NCBI GenBank assembly: GCA_015066225.1
Contig: SVOT01000011.1
Coordinates: forward strand, 1-56,424
Reading direction: 5' to 3'
DNA from: Oscillospiraceae bacterium
GTDB lineage: Bacteria > Bacillota > Clostridia > Oscillospirales > Acutalibacteraceae
DNA length: 56,424 bases
In this document: positions 42,294 to 50,050 of the stretch, piece after piece
Layout of the letters: every line of letters starts with the position of its first letter
Position numbering within the stretch: the stretch's first letter is position 1
Notes under the pieces: generated by a model
Told to the model about the DNA's origin: nothing
What the model saw: the letters and a program-made list of their open reading frames with translations, nothing else
Databases searched by the model: none
Translations under genes and position numbers: made by a program

Positions 42294-45050
42294 ATGATTT
42301 ATTCTAAATGCTTTCCCGCTTGGGGACCTTACGGCAAAAAATATATGGGTATATCCCGCATTGCGGAGCATAACTACAAAAGCGGTATCCGCTTTGATTT
42401 TACAGTGGTGCCTGCCGTTTTCGGCGCAGATGTAAAAATCCCCAATGTTACAGTTCCGTCGGGATGTCATCCGTGGCTTGCAAGCGGTGATTATTCATTC
42501 TTTTCATACCGTTACGATCTGGAGTGGAAAGATAAAGTTTATGCTGACGTATCATATTCAAAAATAGATGACGAAAGTATTCTTGTCAGAACAGAGATAG
42601 TTAATAATTCAGAGATTATGCAGAATTGTCTTATTAACTATTTCAGTTCTGTTGAATATCCGTATCCTTATTTTACAAGACTTGTTACTCCCGAAAAGTT
42701 CGTTTATAAGGATGCTGTTTGTTATGACGAATACATATACAATTCCCCAAGACCCTGGGATGGAGAAAATCCCGATGGTCTGAAAAAGGGTGAGTTCAGA
42801 AGCCGTGATTTTGTTAACGAAAGCGGTCTTGGTGACAGAGTCGGTAAATGGCATATGCCCCACAAGGTTATTAAACCCTTTGGTGCAGAAAAGGGCGACA
42901 GGGTATCATACACCTTTAACGTGACGGATGATTACAGTGATGCTGTTCTTCTTGTTCGATACAGAACAAGCGACATTCACTATGAGCAGGGCAAAATGGT
43001 TGGTGTTAACCTTATTCCGGGTGAGGATATGGCTGTTTTTAAAATGAACGGCGACCTGCTTCTTGACTTTGCTCCCACAGATGAATTGAAAATTACTGCA
43101 ATAGGCTTGGGCGAACTTGAAAAAGGTGATTTCAGACTTGAGCTTGTATCCGAGGGAATGGGTGCGGCAGAGTTCGATTTCTTCTGCATTGTTGAGAAAA
43201 GTGATATTGATAAGGTTTCTGTGTTCAAGGAATTTAACGACACAATTCCGAAGATAGAAGAAAATAAAAATGAGGGCAGCGGCTACACCGCAAGACTCAG
43301 ATATAAAAATATTGCTGGTGAATATATTTTAAAAACCTTCAACGACAACACACGGTTCAGAAAAATTGAAACAGGTGCTTTGGAGGATTGTCTTTCTGCC
43401 AGACTTTCAAACTCCGACGTTACCTTTGATGACGTTCTTGAAAGCTTTACCGAAACATTCTCAAGAAAACACAGCGACGACGGTTTTTTCCACAACACTA
43501 TTGTACACACCTTGTTTGTGCAACCCGGTGAAAGTTGTGTTGAATATGCCGTTCTTTCAAAGGGTGAACAGAAGACTCTTTCCGAGGAAGAATGTGAAAA
43601 GCTTTATTTGTTAAGAAAAGCGGGAGCGGTTAAGTTCAGTTACAATGAAAACGGTAAAAAGTATGAGCTTAGCAATACCATTCTTGCTTCAACCCTGCTC
43701 ACAAACACTGTTTACCCCATATATAAACACGGTGAGCATATTATCCACCACACACCCGGCAAAAGGTGGGATTGCCTTTATACTTGGGATTCGGGCTTTA
43801 TCGGCCTTGGTATGACTGAGCTTTCAGATGAGTTTGCATATTACATACTTGAAACCTATCTCAGTGAAGAAAGCAATCCCGACTATGCGTTTTTGCACCA
43901 CGGTTCACCTGTACCCGTGCAGATGTATCTCTATCTTGAGCTTCTTAAAAAGAACAATAACAAAGAAAAGCTTCTGGCACTTTACCCCAGAGTGAAGCTG
44001 TATTACGATTTCCTCGCGGGCAAAATCAGAGGGTCAACAACAGCAAAATTTAAAAGCGGACTCACCACAACCTATGATTATTTCTACTCTTCAAGCGGTA
44101 TGGATGATTACCCCGCACAGGTTGCAATGATGAATGAAAATGTCCGTGACAAGGCGGCGCCTGTAATATCTTCTGCACAGCTTATCCGATGTGCGAAAAT
44201 CCTCAGAATGGTTGCCCTTGTTCTTGGCAAAACCGCGGATTGTGCCGAGTATGAAAAAGATATAAAGCGTGTCAGCGATGCCCTTAATAAATATTCTTGG
44301 GACGAGGATAGCGGTTATTATTCATACGTTCTTCACGATGAAAACTATGAACCTGTTGAAATATTCAGAACTAAGAACGGTGAAAACGTCAATAAGGGTC
44401 TTGACGGTATTTATCCTATAATCGCAGGCGTTTGCGACGAGAATCAGAAAAAACGCATAACCGCTCACCTCAAAAACCCCGAAGAAATGTGGTGCCCATA
44501 CGGAATCAGTGCCGTTGATATGAGTGCAGGATATTTCGTGGTTAACGGTTATTGGAACGGCAACGTGTGGTTTCCGCACCAATGGTTTATCTGGAAAGCT
44601 ATGCTTGACTCCGGTGAAAGCGACTTTGCATATAAAATAGCTTCAACCGCTCTTAATACGTGGAAGCGGGAGGTTGATTATTCCTATTACACCTTTGAAA
44701 TGGTTAACGTTGTAACAGGCAGGGGTGGCTGGTTCCATAACTTTGGTGGTCTTTCAGCACCAATTAATCTGTGGGCGGCGGCATATTACAAGCCCGGTAC
44801 TTTTAACACAGGTCTTGATGTTTGGGTTGAGAAGCAGAGGTTTTCCGAAGATAACAAAAAATTTGAATCGATATTCGCTTACCACGGCAACAGTGAAAAA
44901 TACACCGTTATTGTAACGCTTGATTCAGAGAAAAAAGATTATCTCGCAAAGCTTGACGGAAAGATGATTGACTATGTTTTCAGAGATGAAAGTGCTCTTG
45001 AGCTTACCATATCTGCAGACGATAAAACTCACACCCTTACAATAGAATAA
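42294..45050 (+). CDS. Large cytosolic glycoside hydrolase, GH63/trehalase-like (six-hairpin barrel)
   Basis: 918 residues without signal peptide. The N-terminal part (about 1-350) is beta-rich with carbohydrate-binding-like folds. The C-terminal barrel (about 470-850) has 'WDCLYTWDSGFIGLGM', 'TTYDYFYSSSGMDDYPAQ' and 'GYWNGNVWFPHQWFIWKAML', the Trp/Asp-rich layout of GH63, GH37 and related alpha-glucosidases. Acidic residues in WDS and GMDDYP are likely catalytic or substrate-binding. It probably cleaves an alpha-linked oligosaccharide imported into the cell. The substrate is unknown. A ribosome binding site (GAAAGGA) precedes the ATG. Confidence 0.75.
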   Translation: MIYSKCFPAWGPYGKKYMGISRIAEHNYKSGIRFDFTVVPAVFGADVKIPNVTVPSGCHPWLASGDYSFFSYRYDLEWKDKVYADVSYSKIDDESILVRTEIVNNSEIMQNCLINYFSSVEYPYPYFTRLVTPEKFVYKDAVCYDEYIYNSPRPWDGENPDGLKKGEFRSRDFVNESGLGDRVGKWHMPHKVIKPFGAEKGDRVSYTFNVTDDYSDAVLLVRYRTSDIHYEQGKMVGVNLIPGEDMAVFKMNGDLLLDFAPTDELKITAIGLGELEKGDFRLELVSEGMGAAEFDFFCIVEKSDIDKVSVFKEFNDTIPKIEENKNEGSGYTARLRYKNIAGEYILKTFNDNTRFRKIETGALEDCLSARLSNSDVTFDDVLESFTETFSRKHSDDGFFHNTIVHTLFVQPGESCVEYAVLSKGEQKTLSEEECEKLYLLRKAGAVKFSYNENGKKYELSNTILASTLLTNTVYPIYKHGEHIIHHTPGKRWDCLYTWDSGFIGLGMTELSDEFAYYILETYLSEESNPDYAFLHHGSPVPVQMYLYLELLKKNNNKEKLLALYPRVKLYYDFLAGKIRGSTTAKFKSGLTTTYDYFYSSSGMDDYPAQVAMMNENVRDKAAPVISSAQLIRCAKILRMVALVLGKTADCAEYEKDIKRVSDALNKYSWDEDSGYYSYVLHDENYEPVEIFRTKNGENVNKGLDGIYPIIAGVCDENQKKRITAHLKNPEEMWCPYGISAVDMSAGYFVVNGYWNGNVWFPHQWFIWKAMLDSGESDFAYKIASTALNTWKREVDYSYYTFEMVNVVTGRGGWFHNFGGLSAPINLWAAAYYKPGTFNTGLDVWVEKQRFSEDNKKFESIFAYHGNSEKYTVIVTLDSEKKDYLAKLDGKMIDYVFRDESALELTISADDKTHTLTIE

Positions 45051-45076
45051 TTATTAGATTTTTAATAATTGTTTAC

Positions 45077-45104
45077 TTGACATTTAGAGTCGCTATGGTA
45101 TAAT
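45077..45104 (+). promoter_or_regulatory. Strong promoter of the 59-residue CSC protein
   Basis: TTGACA (45077-45082), 16-bp spacer, TATAAT (45099-45104) with upstream TGG (extended -10). Confidence 0.8.
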
Positions 45105-45142
45105 TGTAATAGCTTAATTAATATTTTGGGAGGCTTACAGCA

Positions 45143-45322
45143 ATGAAAAAGCTTTTAAAGATTATCGGTATCATCGCAGCAATCGCAGCGGCGGCAGCAG
45201 CAGTTTATGTTGTTATTGAGAAAATCAAAGCAAAAAACGCTCCTCAGGGTTACGATGAAGACAACTACGTTTCTTGTTCCTGTCTTGATGAGGATTTCAT
45301 CAGCGAAACAGTTGCAGAATAA
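45143..45322 (+). CDS. Small membrane protein with acidic Cys-Ser-Cys tail (59 residues)
   Basis: ATG at 45143 with TGGGAGG upstream; 59 residues, so many gene finders would miss it. MKKLLK, then an Ile/Ala-rich membrane helix (about 7-25), a short basic turn, and an acidic tail with CSC (about residues 45-47) and a Glu at the end. The helix and charges suggest the tail lies in the cytoplasm or outside depending on topology. Function unknown. Own strong promoter and terminator show it is a separate, well-expressed unit. Confidence 0.75.
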   Translation: MKKLLKIIGIIAAIAAAAAAVYVVIEKIKAKNAPQGYDEDNYVSCSCLDEDFISETVAE

Positions 45323-45328
45323 TTTAAA

Positions 45329-45357
45329 ACTCTCCGCTTTGCGGAGAGTATTTTTTT
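45329..45357 (+). terminator. Terminator of the 59-residue CSC protein
   Basis: ACTCTCCGC, TTT loop, GCGGAGAGT, then ATTTTTTTT. A perfect 9-bp stem and eight T. Confidence 0.92.
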
Positions 45358-45401
45358 TGCCGTAATGCTAATAATAAATGTACAAGAGAGGTGCGTTTAT
45401 T

Positions 45402-45755
45402 ATGATGTTTATAAAAGCCTTTGCAGTCGGCGGAATTATTTGTGTCATAGGTCAGATTTTGATGGATAAAACAAAGCTTACACCGGCAAGAATACTTGTT
45501 CTTTTTGTTGTCAGCGGTGTTGTGCTGGGGGCTTTCGGAGTTTTTGAGCCCTTGAAAGAGTTTGCGGGCTCGGGTGCAACCGTGCCCATTGTGGGCTTCG
45601 GCGGGGCATTGGCGCAAGGCACAAGGGAGGCCATAAATACAGACGGATGGATGGGTATTCTCACGGGTCCGCTTTCTGCCGGTGCAGGCGGTATTACCAT
45701 TGTGCTTATTGCGGCACTCATTATCGCATTGATATCAAAGCCGAGGTCAAAATAA
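45402..45755 (+). CDS. spoVAE: Stage V sporulation protein AE
   Basis: 117 residues, SpoVAE length, with three or four membrane helices. 'AFAVGGIICVIGQILMDKTK', 'TPARILVLFVVSGVVLGAFG' and 'TVPIVGFGGALAQGTREAI' are SpoVAE signatures. With SpoVAC and SpoVAD it carries dipicolinic acid into the forespore and helps release it at germination. Here the partners are not adjacent. ATG at 45402 is taken because AGAGGTG is 9 bases upstream; an ATG at 45378 has none. Confidence 0.9.
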   Translation: MMFIKAFAVGGIICVIGQILMDKTKLTPARILVLFVVSGVVLGAFGVFEPLKEFAGSGATVPIVGFGGALAQGTREAINTDGWMGILTGPLSAGAGGITIVLIAALIIALISKPRSK

Positions 45756-45759
45756 CCAC

Positions 45760-45796
45760 TTAACATTATTTTAACAATATTATTATATACTATAAT
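45760..45796 (+). promoter_or_regulatory. TTAACA tandem repeats and promoter of the two-component pair
   Basis: TTAACA at 45760-45765 and 45771-45776, exactly 11 bp apart, and TATAAT at 45791-45796. This is the spacing of PhoB/PhoP-type boxes (TTAACA-N5-TTAACA), so the response regulator probably controls its own operon. Confidence 0.7.
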
Positions 45797-45817
45797 TTAA
45801 TAAAGAGGTGAAGTATT

Positions 45818-46492
45818 ATGGTTTGTGTATTAGTTGTTGAAGATGACATTCAGTTTAACAGAATAATATGTTCATATCTCAGTGATTTAGGCTACAGTGT
45901 GGTTGGGTGTAACGGTGCGCGGGAAGCGTTAAAAGAGATGGAAAAGATGTCTTTCGATATAATAATTTCCGATATTATGATGAAAGATGTTGACGGATTT
46001 GAGTTTGCAGAGCAGGTAAAAAAGCTGGATAAAGAAATACCATTTTTATTTTTAACTGCTCGTGACGATATTCAATCGAAAGAAAAGGGATACCGTCTGG
46101 GTATAGACGACTATATTGTTAAACCCATAGAAATGCGAGAGCTTCATCTGAGGATTGAGGCGATTTTAAGGCGCGCCAACATAGCCAATAAAAAGAAAAT
46201 TGTAATTGGTGATTTGGTTCTTGATTCCGCTGAAACGGCGGCGTATTATAACGGTGCTGAGTTGGGCTTATCATTAAAAGAATTCAATGTTCTTTTTAAA
46301 CTGTTGTCTTACCCCAAAAGAACATTCACACGGGCTCAGCTTATGAATGATTTTTGGGGATACGATAATGAAAGCACGCCCAGAACTGTTGATGTGTGCA
46401 TAACGAAGCTTAGAAGTAAGATTTCAATGTGTAAGGAAGTTGAAATTGTAACGGTTCACGGTCTTGGTTATAAAGCGGTGGTTCTTGTATGA
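45818..46492 (+). CDS. Response regulator, OmpR/PhoB family
   Basis: 224 residues. Receiver domain with the phospho-acceptor Asp52 in IIISDIMM, acidic pair ED at 8-9, and conserved Lys in DYIVKP near 103. C-terminal winged helix (about 130-224) with 'SLKEFNVLFKLLSYPKRTFT' and 'STPRTVDVCITKLRSKI'. It binds DNA as a dimer on direct repeats when phosphorylated. GAGGTG precedes the ATG. The stop overlaps the kinase gene by 4 bases. The closest known type is PhoP/PhoB, but the signal cannot be stated. Confidence 0.93.
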   Translation: MVCVLVVEDDIQFNRIICSYLSDLGYSVVGCNGAREALKEMEKMSFDIIISDIMMKDVDGFEFAEQVKKLDKEIPFLFLTARDDIQSKEKGYRLGIDDYIVKPIEMRELHLRIEAILRRANIANKKKIVIGDLVLDSAETAAYYNGAELGLSLKEFNVLFKLLSYPKRTFTRAQLMNDFWGYDNESTPRTVDVCITKLRSKISMCKEVEIVTVHGLGYKAVVLV

Positions 46493-47535
46493 AAAGTCAA
46501 TACAAAGAAAAGGAATTTGCCAGCAGAATACGAAATTTTATAGTTGAATTTCTTTCTGTGTTTTTCATTGTGGCATTAAACGGCACGTTTTTGGTTTTGA
46601 TTCTTGTCAATGTGATAGACAAGGGCATTGATAAATACATAACAGCATTGGTGGGTGCACTCTATCTTTTGTTTAGTTGTACAGTATCGACAATTTTGAT
46701 CTATTGGGTAAAAGGGCGTGTTTACAGCAACAAAATAAAAGATTTTTGTGATGCTGCAAAAAAAGTGGCAGCCGGAGATTTCAGCGTAAGAATACCTGTG
46801 TTTTTCAGCAAGCCTAAAACTGAAATGGATTACCTTGCGGTGAATTTCAATAAAATGCTTGTGGAGATTTCTTCGTTGGAGAATATGAGAAATAATTTTG
46901 TTGCGGATGTTTCGCACGAAATAAAAACGCCATTGTGTGTTGTTCAGGGGTATGCCGATTTGTTGCAAAACAAGGAACTGTCAGCGGAAAAGAGAGCAGA
47001 ATATACCCACAGACTTTCGCAGGCCATTGAATCGCTCACAAATCTTGTAACAAATATTCTGAAGATAAACAGAATAGAAAACCAGGAAATTGTTTCCAAA
47101 GAAGAATTTTCTTTGGATGAACAAATTCGTTGTTCTGTTTTAAATTACATAGATAAAATTGAAAATAAAAATATAACCTTGTATATAGATTTAGACGAAG
47201 CAGTAATTTGCAGTGAAAAATCCTTGTTAGAAGCAGTTTGGAATAACTTGATTTCTAATGCGGTCAAATTTACCGACGAGGGTGGGGATATATCAATTTC
47301 CCTGAAAAAAGAAAAGGATTACTTTTGCGTAAAGGTTGCTGATACAGGCTGCGGCATTTCATCTAAAGATATAAACAGAATTTTCGAGAAGTTTTACCAG
47401 TGTGACACCTCTCACTCGCAAGAGGGTAACGGGCTTGGTCTTGCCATGGTGAAACAAATTATCGACAAACTTGGGGGCTCGATAAAGGTTTCAAGTGAAG
47501 TAGGAAAAGGCACGACATTTATTGTATATATTTAA
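46489..47535 (+). CDS. Sensor histidine kinase
   Basis: 348 residues. Two membrane helices (about 18-45 and 50-72) with only a very short loop between them, so it has no extracellular sensor domain and probably senses a membrane partner or membrane state. A HAMP domain ('AKKVAAGDFSVRIPV'), the H-box DVSHEIKTPL with His143, N box 'NNLISNAVKFT', G1 'VADTGCGIS' and G2 'GNGLGLAMV' follow. It should phosphorylate the regulator encoded just before it. Intramembrane kinases of this design often answer to cell-envelope stress. Confidence 0.93.
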   Translation: MKSQYKEKEFASRIRNFIVEFLSVFFIVALNGTFLVLILVNVIDKGIDKYITALVGALYLLFSCTVSTILIYWVKGRVYSNKIKDFCDAAKKVAAGDFSVRIPVFFSKPKTEMDYLAVNFNKMLVEISSLENMRNNFVADVSHEIKTPLCVVQGYADLLQNKELSAEKRAEYTHRLSQAIESLTNLVTNILKINRIENQEIVSKEEFSLDEQIRCSVLNYIDKIENKNITLYIDLDEAVICSEKSLLEAVWNNLISNAVKFTDEGGDISISLKKEKDYFCVKVADTGCGISSKDINRIFEKFYQCDTSHSQEGNGLGLAMVKQIIDKLGGSIKVSSEVGKGTTFIVYI

Positions 47536-47543
47536 TCCACAAC

Positions 47544-47597
47544 TTAACATTTCTTTAACATTTTTTTAACCGAAGTTAAAACTTGATTTGCTAAAAT
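47544..47597 (+). promoter_or_regulatory. Three TTAACA-type repeats and promoter of the radical SAM operon
   Basis: TTAACA at 47544-47549 and 47555-47560 and TTAACC at 47566-47571, each 11 bp after the last, then TAAAAT at 47592-47597. The same half-site and period occur before the response regulator gene (45760), so this operon is a likely direct target. Confidence 0.7.
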
Positions 47598-47628
47598 ACG
47601 TAAGCATTGTTGTATTTCAGAGGTGCTT

Positions 47629-48603
47629 ATGAATTCAAAAAACAAGAAAAGAACTTCGGTTAACTCTTTTTTTTCTTCAAAATATAATAAAGTTGCTTCT
47701 TTGATTGTGGGCTTTGCATTGGTGTTTACAGTTGCAGTTGTGGTGTTCTTTTCGGTAGGTGGCGATCTTCTTTTGAAAAAAGGGGATGTAGGTACCGATA
47801 CATCAACAACAATAATTTATAAAGACGCTTTTATTACTTACGCAAATAAAGAAAACGATTATTTTGACGATGAAGCAGATGATAAAAAACAGAATGATTC
47901 TTCTGGAGCCGCTGTTAACGGGAATACACTACCGGCACAGAACACACCGTCAACACCCAATCTTGAAGACCCATCAGGCTGGTCTCAAGGCAAAATTTTA
48001 GAAAAAGCAAAAAACGCCGTCAATAAAACAAAGCAGTACAAAGGTAGCGTTACGGTTTCTCACAGCGAATCCTTTACGGCAGATGTTACCGAGTGCACAG
48101 GCGGAGAAATTGTAAAAGGTGTTGCAAACATTATGATCGGCTGGATTGTAAAGCCGGTTGATGAAACATTAACCTATAACAACGGTAAGGCAGTGAATTC
48201 AGAAGGGGAGACAATTCCGTTGCTCTTGCCATTGAAGAATAATTTTTCGCTCACTCAAAGCGGGGTAAAATCAGCAAAGGCATATAAAACCGGCACGGAA
48301 TATGTATTGAAAATTTCGCTTGTTGAGGAAAGTGTGGGTATCAATGACGTGCCCACGCATAATGCATCGTCAATTGGCTATCTTGATGTTAAAAACTTCG
48401 ATTTGAGCATATTAACTATAGACAGCGCAAATATTGTTTATAAGGGCTCATCACTTGAGCTTCATATAAATGCAGACGGTTTTGTGACCTATGCAAAATA
48501 CAGTATACCGTTAAATGTCAGCGGCGCAGGCCATAGAGGAAGCATAAGCGGAAGTGCGGTTTTTGACGGAGAGCAAACGGAAATCTGGGATTTTAATTGG
48601 TGA
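47629..48603 (+). CDS. Membrane-anchored extracellular protein, unknown family
   Basis: 324 residues. One membrane helix (about 22-45, 'VASLIVGFALVFTVAVVVFF') after a basic, Ser-rich start, then an Asp/Asn/Ser-rich linker to about 120, then a beta-rich domain of about 200 residues. I do not recognise the domain; the repeated T/S-x-hydrophobic strands resemble lipoprotein folds of the LolA/LppX type, only as an impression. N-in, C-out topology. AGAGGTG precedes the ATG at 47629. It is first in the operon controlled by the TTAACA repeats, so it may be the surface sensor or substrate of the system. Confidence 0.65.
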   Translation: MNSKNKKRTSVNSFFSSKYNKVASLIVGFALVFTVAVVVFFSVGGDLLLKKGDVGTDTSTTIIYKDAFITYANKENDYFDDEADDKKQNDSSGAAVNGNTLPAQNTPSTPNLEDPSGWSQGKILEKAKNAVNKTKQYKGSVTVSHSESFTADVTECTGGEIVKGVANIMIGWIVKPVDETLTYNNGKAVNSEGETIPLLLPLKNNFSLTQSGVKSAKAYKTGTEYVLKISLVEESVGINDVPTHNASSIGYLDVKNFDLSILTIDSANIVYKGSSLELHINADGFVTYAKYSIPLNVSGAGHRGSISGSAVFDGEQTEIWDFNW

Positions 48604-48622
48604 AAACAGAAAGGATGATATT

Positions 48623-50050
48623 ATGGATTTGAAAGGAAAGGCTCTTGAAAAAGCTATTAAAGAAGCTGTGCGTTATGTAAAAAAGGATTACGACACAAAC
48701 CTTTTTAAGCTTATCTCTTGGGGCAAAAAAATGGTTAAGGATGAACTCCATCTTAAGCTGCTCACAAGATTAGAAGAGCGTTTGAGTGACCCCACAAACG
48801 TTTATGCCGATTACGTTAAAAGGGTCATAATGAATACAGATACAAACATTATTGTTAAACTTGTTCCGCCGTTTATAAACGCAGTTGTAAAAAGCTACGA
48901 TATCAGAAAAAAAGCGATGGAGGAGCACAACTGTAATATTCCTTGGGCGGTTCTTATCGATATTACCACAGCTTGCAACCTTAAATGCAAGGGGTGTTGG
49001 GCTGCAGAATACGGCGACAAGCTCAATATGAGCTACGATGATTTGAACAAAATAATTCAGGAAGGCAAAGCCGTTGGTACTTATGTTTACCTTTACACAG
49101 GCGGTGAGCCCCTTGTTCGCAAAAATGATATTATACGTCTTTGTAAAGAAAATCCGGATTGCCTTTTCCACGCATTTACAAACGGTACTCTTTGCGATGA
49201 CCAGTTCGTGAAGGACGTTAAGGAAGTAGGTAATCTGCTTGTAACCATTTCTATTGAAGGCAATGAAGAAACAACAGATTCCCGCCGTGGAAAGGGTACA
49301 TACAAAGCGACGATTGACGCTATGGCTCGTTTGAAAGCAAACGGCATTCCCTTCGGTAACTCCTTGTGTTACACAAAAGAAAACGCCGATGTTATTTCCT
49401 CAGATGAGTATGTTGATTTCCTTATTGAGCAGGGTGCAGTCTTTGCGTGGGTATTTTCATTTGTGCCGGTAGGCTGTGGTGCTACTGCAGAGCTTATGGC
49501 TACAGCTGAACAAAGAGAAAGAATGTACAACCAGGTTCGCAAGTGGCGTTTCAAAGAGGTAAAGCCCCTTGTTATGATAGACTTCTTTAACGATGGTGAG
49601 TATGTCGGTGGATGTGTTGCCGGTGGTAAGCAGTATTTCCATATCAGTGCAAACGGAGACTGTGAGCCTTGTGTATTTGCTCACTATTCTAACGTTAATA
49701 TCAAAGACCCCGACACACATTTTATAGATGCACTTAAGAGCCCCATATTTATGGCATACAAGGCACGTCAGCCGTTTTCGGATAATATGCTTCGTGCTTG
49801 TCCTATTGTTGATAATCCCGGTGCTATCAAGAAGATTGTTGAAGAATCCGGTGCAAAATCCACAGACCTTCAGTCGCCTGAAAAGGTTGAGGACTTAATC
49901 GGTAAAACAATGGATGTTGCTAAAAAGTGGAAAGAAACTGCCGATAAAATGGCGGCTGAGCACGGCTTTATTCAGTGGCATATTCGTAGTGTTGATATAT
50001 ACAGAGACTATGAGTCAGAGCATATTAAGGACTATGAAGACTTTGAATAA
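48623..50050 (+). CDS. Radical SAM enzyme with Cys-rich C-terminal region
   Basis: 475 residues. Helical N-terminal part (about 1-105), then a radical SAM core: CNLKCKGCW (Cys118, 122, 125), 'YLYTGGEPLVRK' for SAM binding and 'AFTNGTL', 'TISIEGNEE'. The C-terminal third has more Cys (GGC near 330, GDCEPC, RACP) that may hold an extra iron-sulfur cluster in SPASM manner. No cobalamin domain. The product is unknown; family relatives modify peptides, lipids or cofactors. AAGGATG precedes the ATG at 48623. The serine hydrolase gene overlaps its end by 17 bases. Confidence 0.85.
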   Translation: MDLKGKALEKAIKEAVRYVKKDYDTNLFKLISWGKKMVKDELHLKLLTRLEERLSDPTNVYADYVKRVIMNTDTNIIVKLVPPFINAVVKSYDIRKKAMEEHNCNIPWAVLIDITTACNLKCKGCWAAEYGDKLNMSYDDLNKIIQEGKAVGTYVYLYTGGEPLVRKNDIIRLCKENPDCLFHAFTNGTLCDDQFVKDVKEVGNLLVTISIEGNEETTDSRRGKGTYKATIDAMARLKANGIPFGNSLCYTKENADVISSDEYVDFLIEQGAVFAWVFSFVPVGCGATAELMATAEQRERMYNQVRKWRFKEVKPLVMIDFFNDGEYVGGCVAGGKQYFHISANGDCEPCVFAHYSNVNIKDPDTHFIDALKSPIFMAYKARQPFSDNMLRACPIVDNPGAIKKIVEESGAKSTDLQSPEKVEDLIGKTMDVAKKWKETADKMAAEHGFIQWHIRSVDIYRDYESEHIKDYEDFE

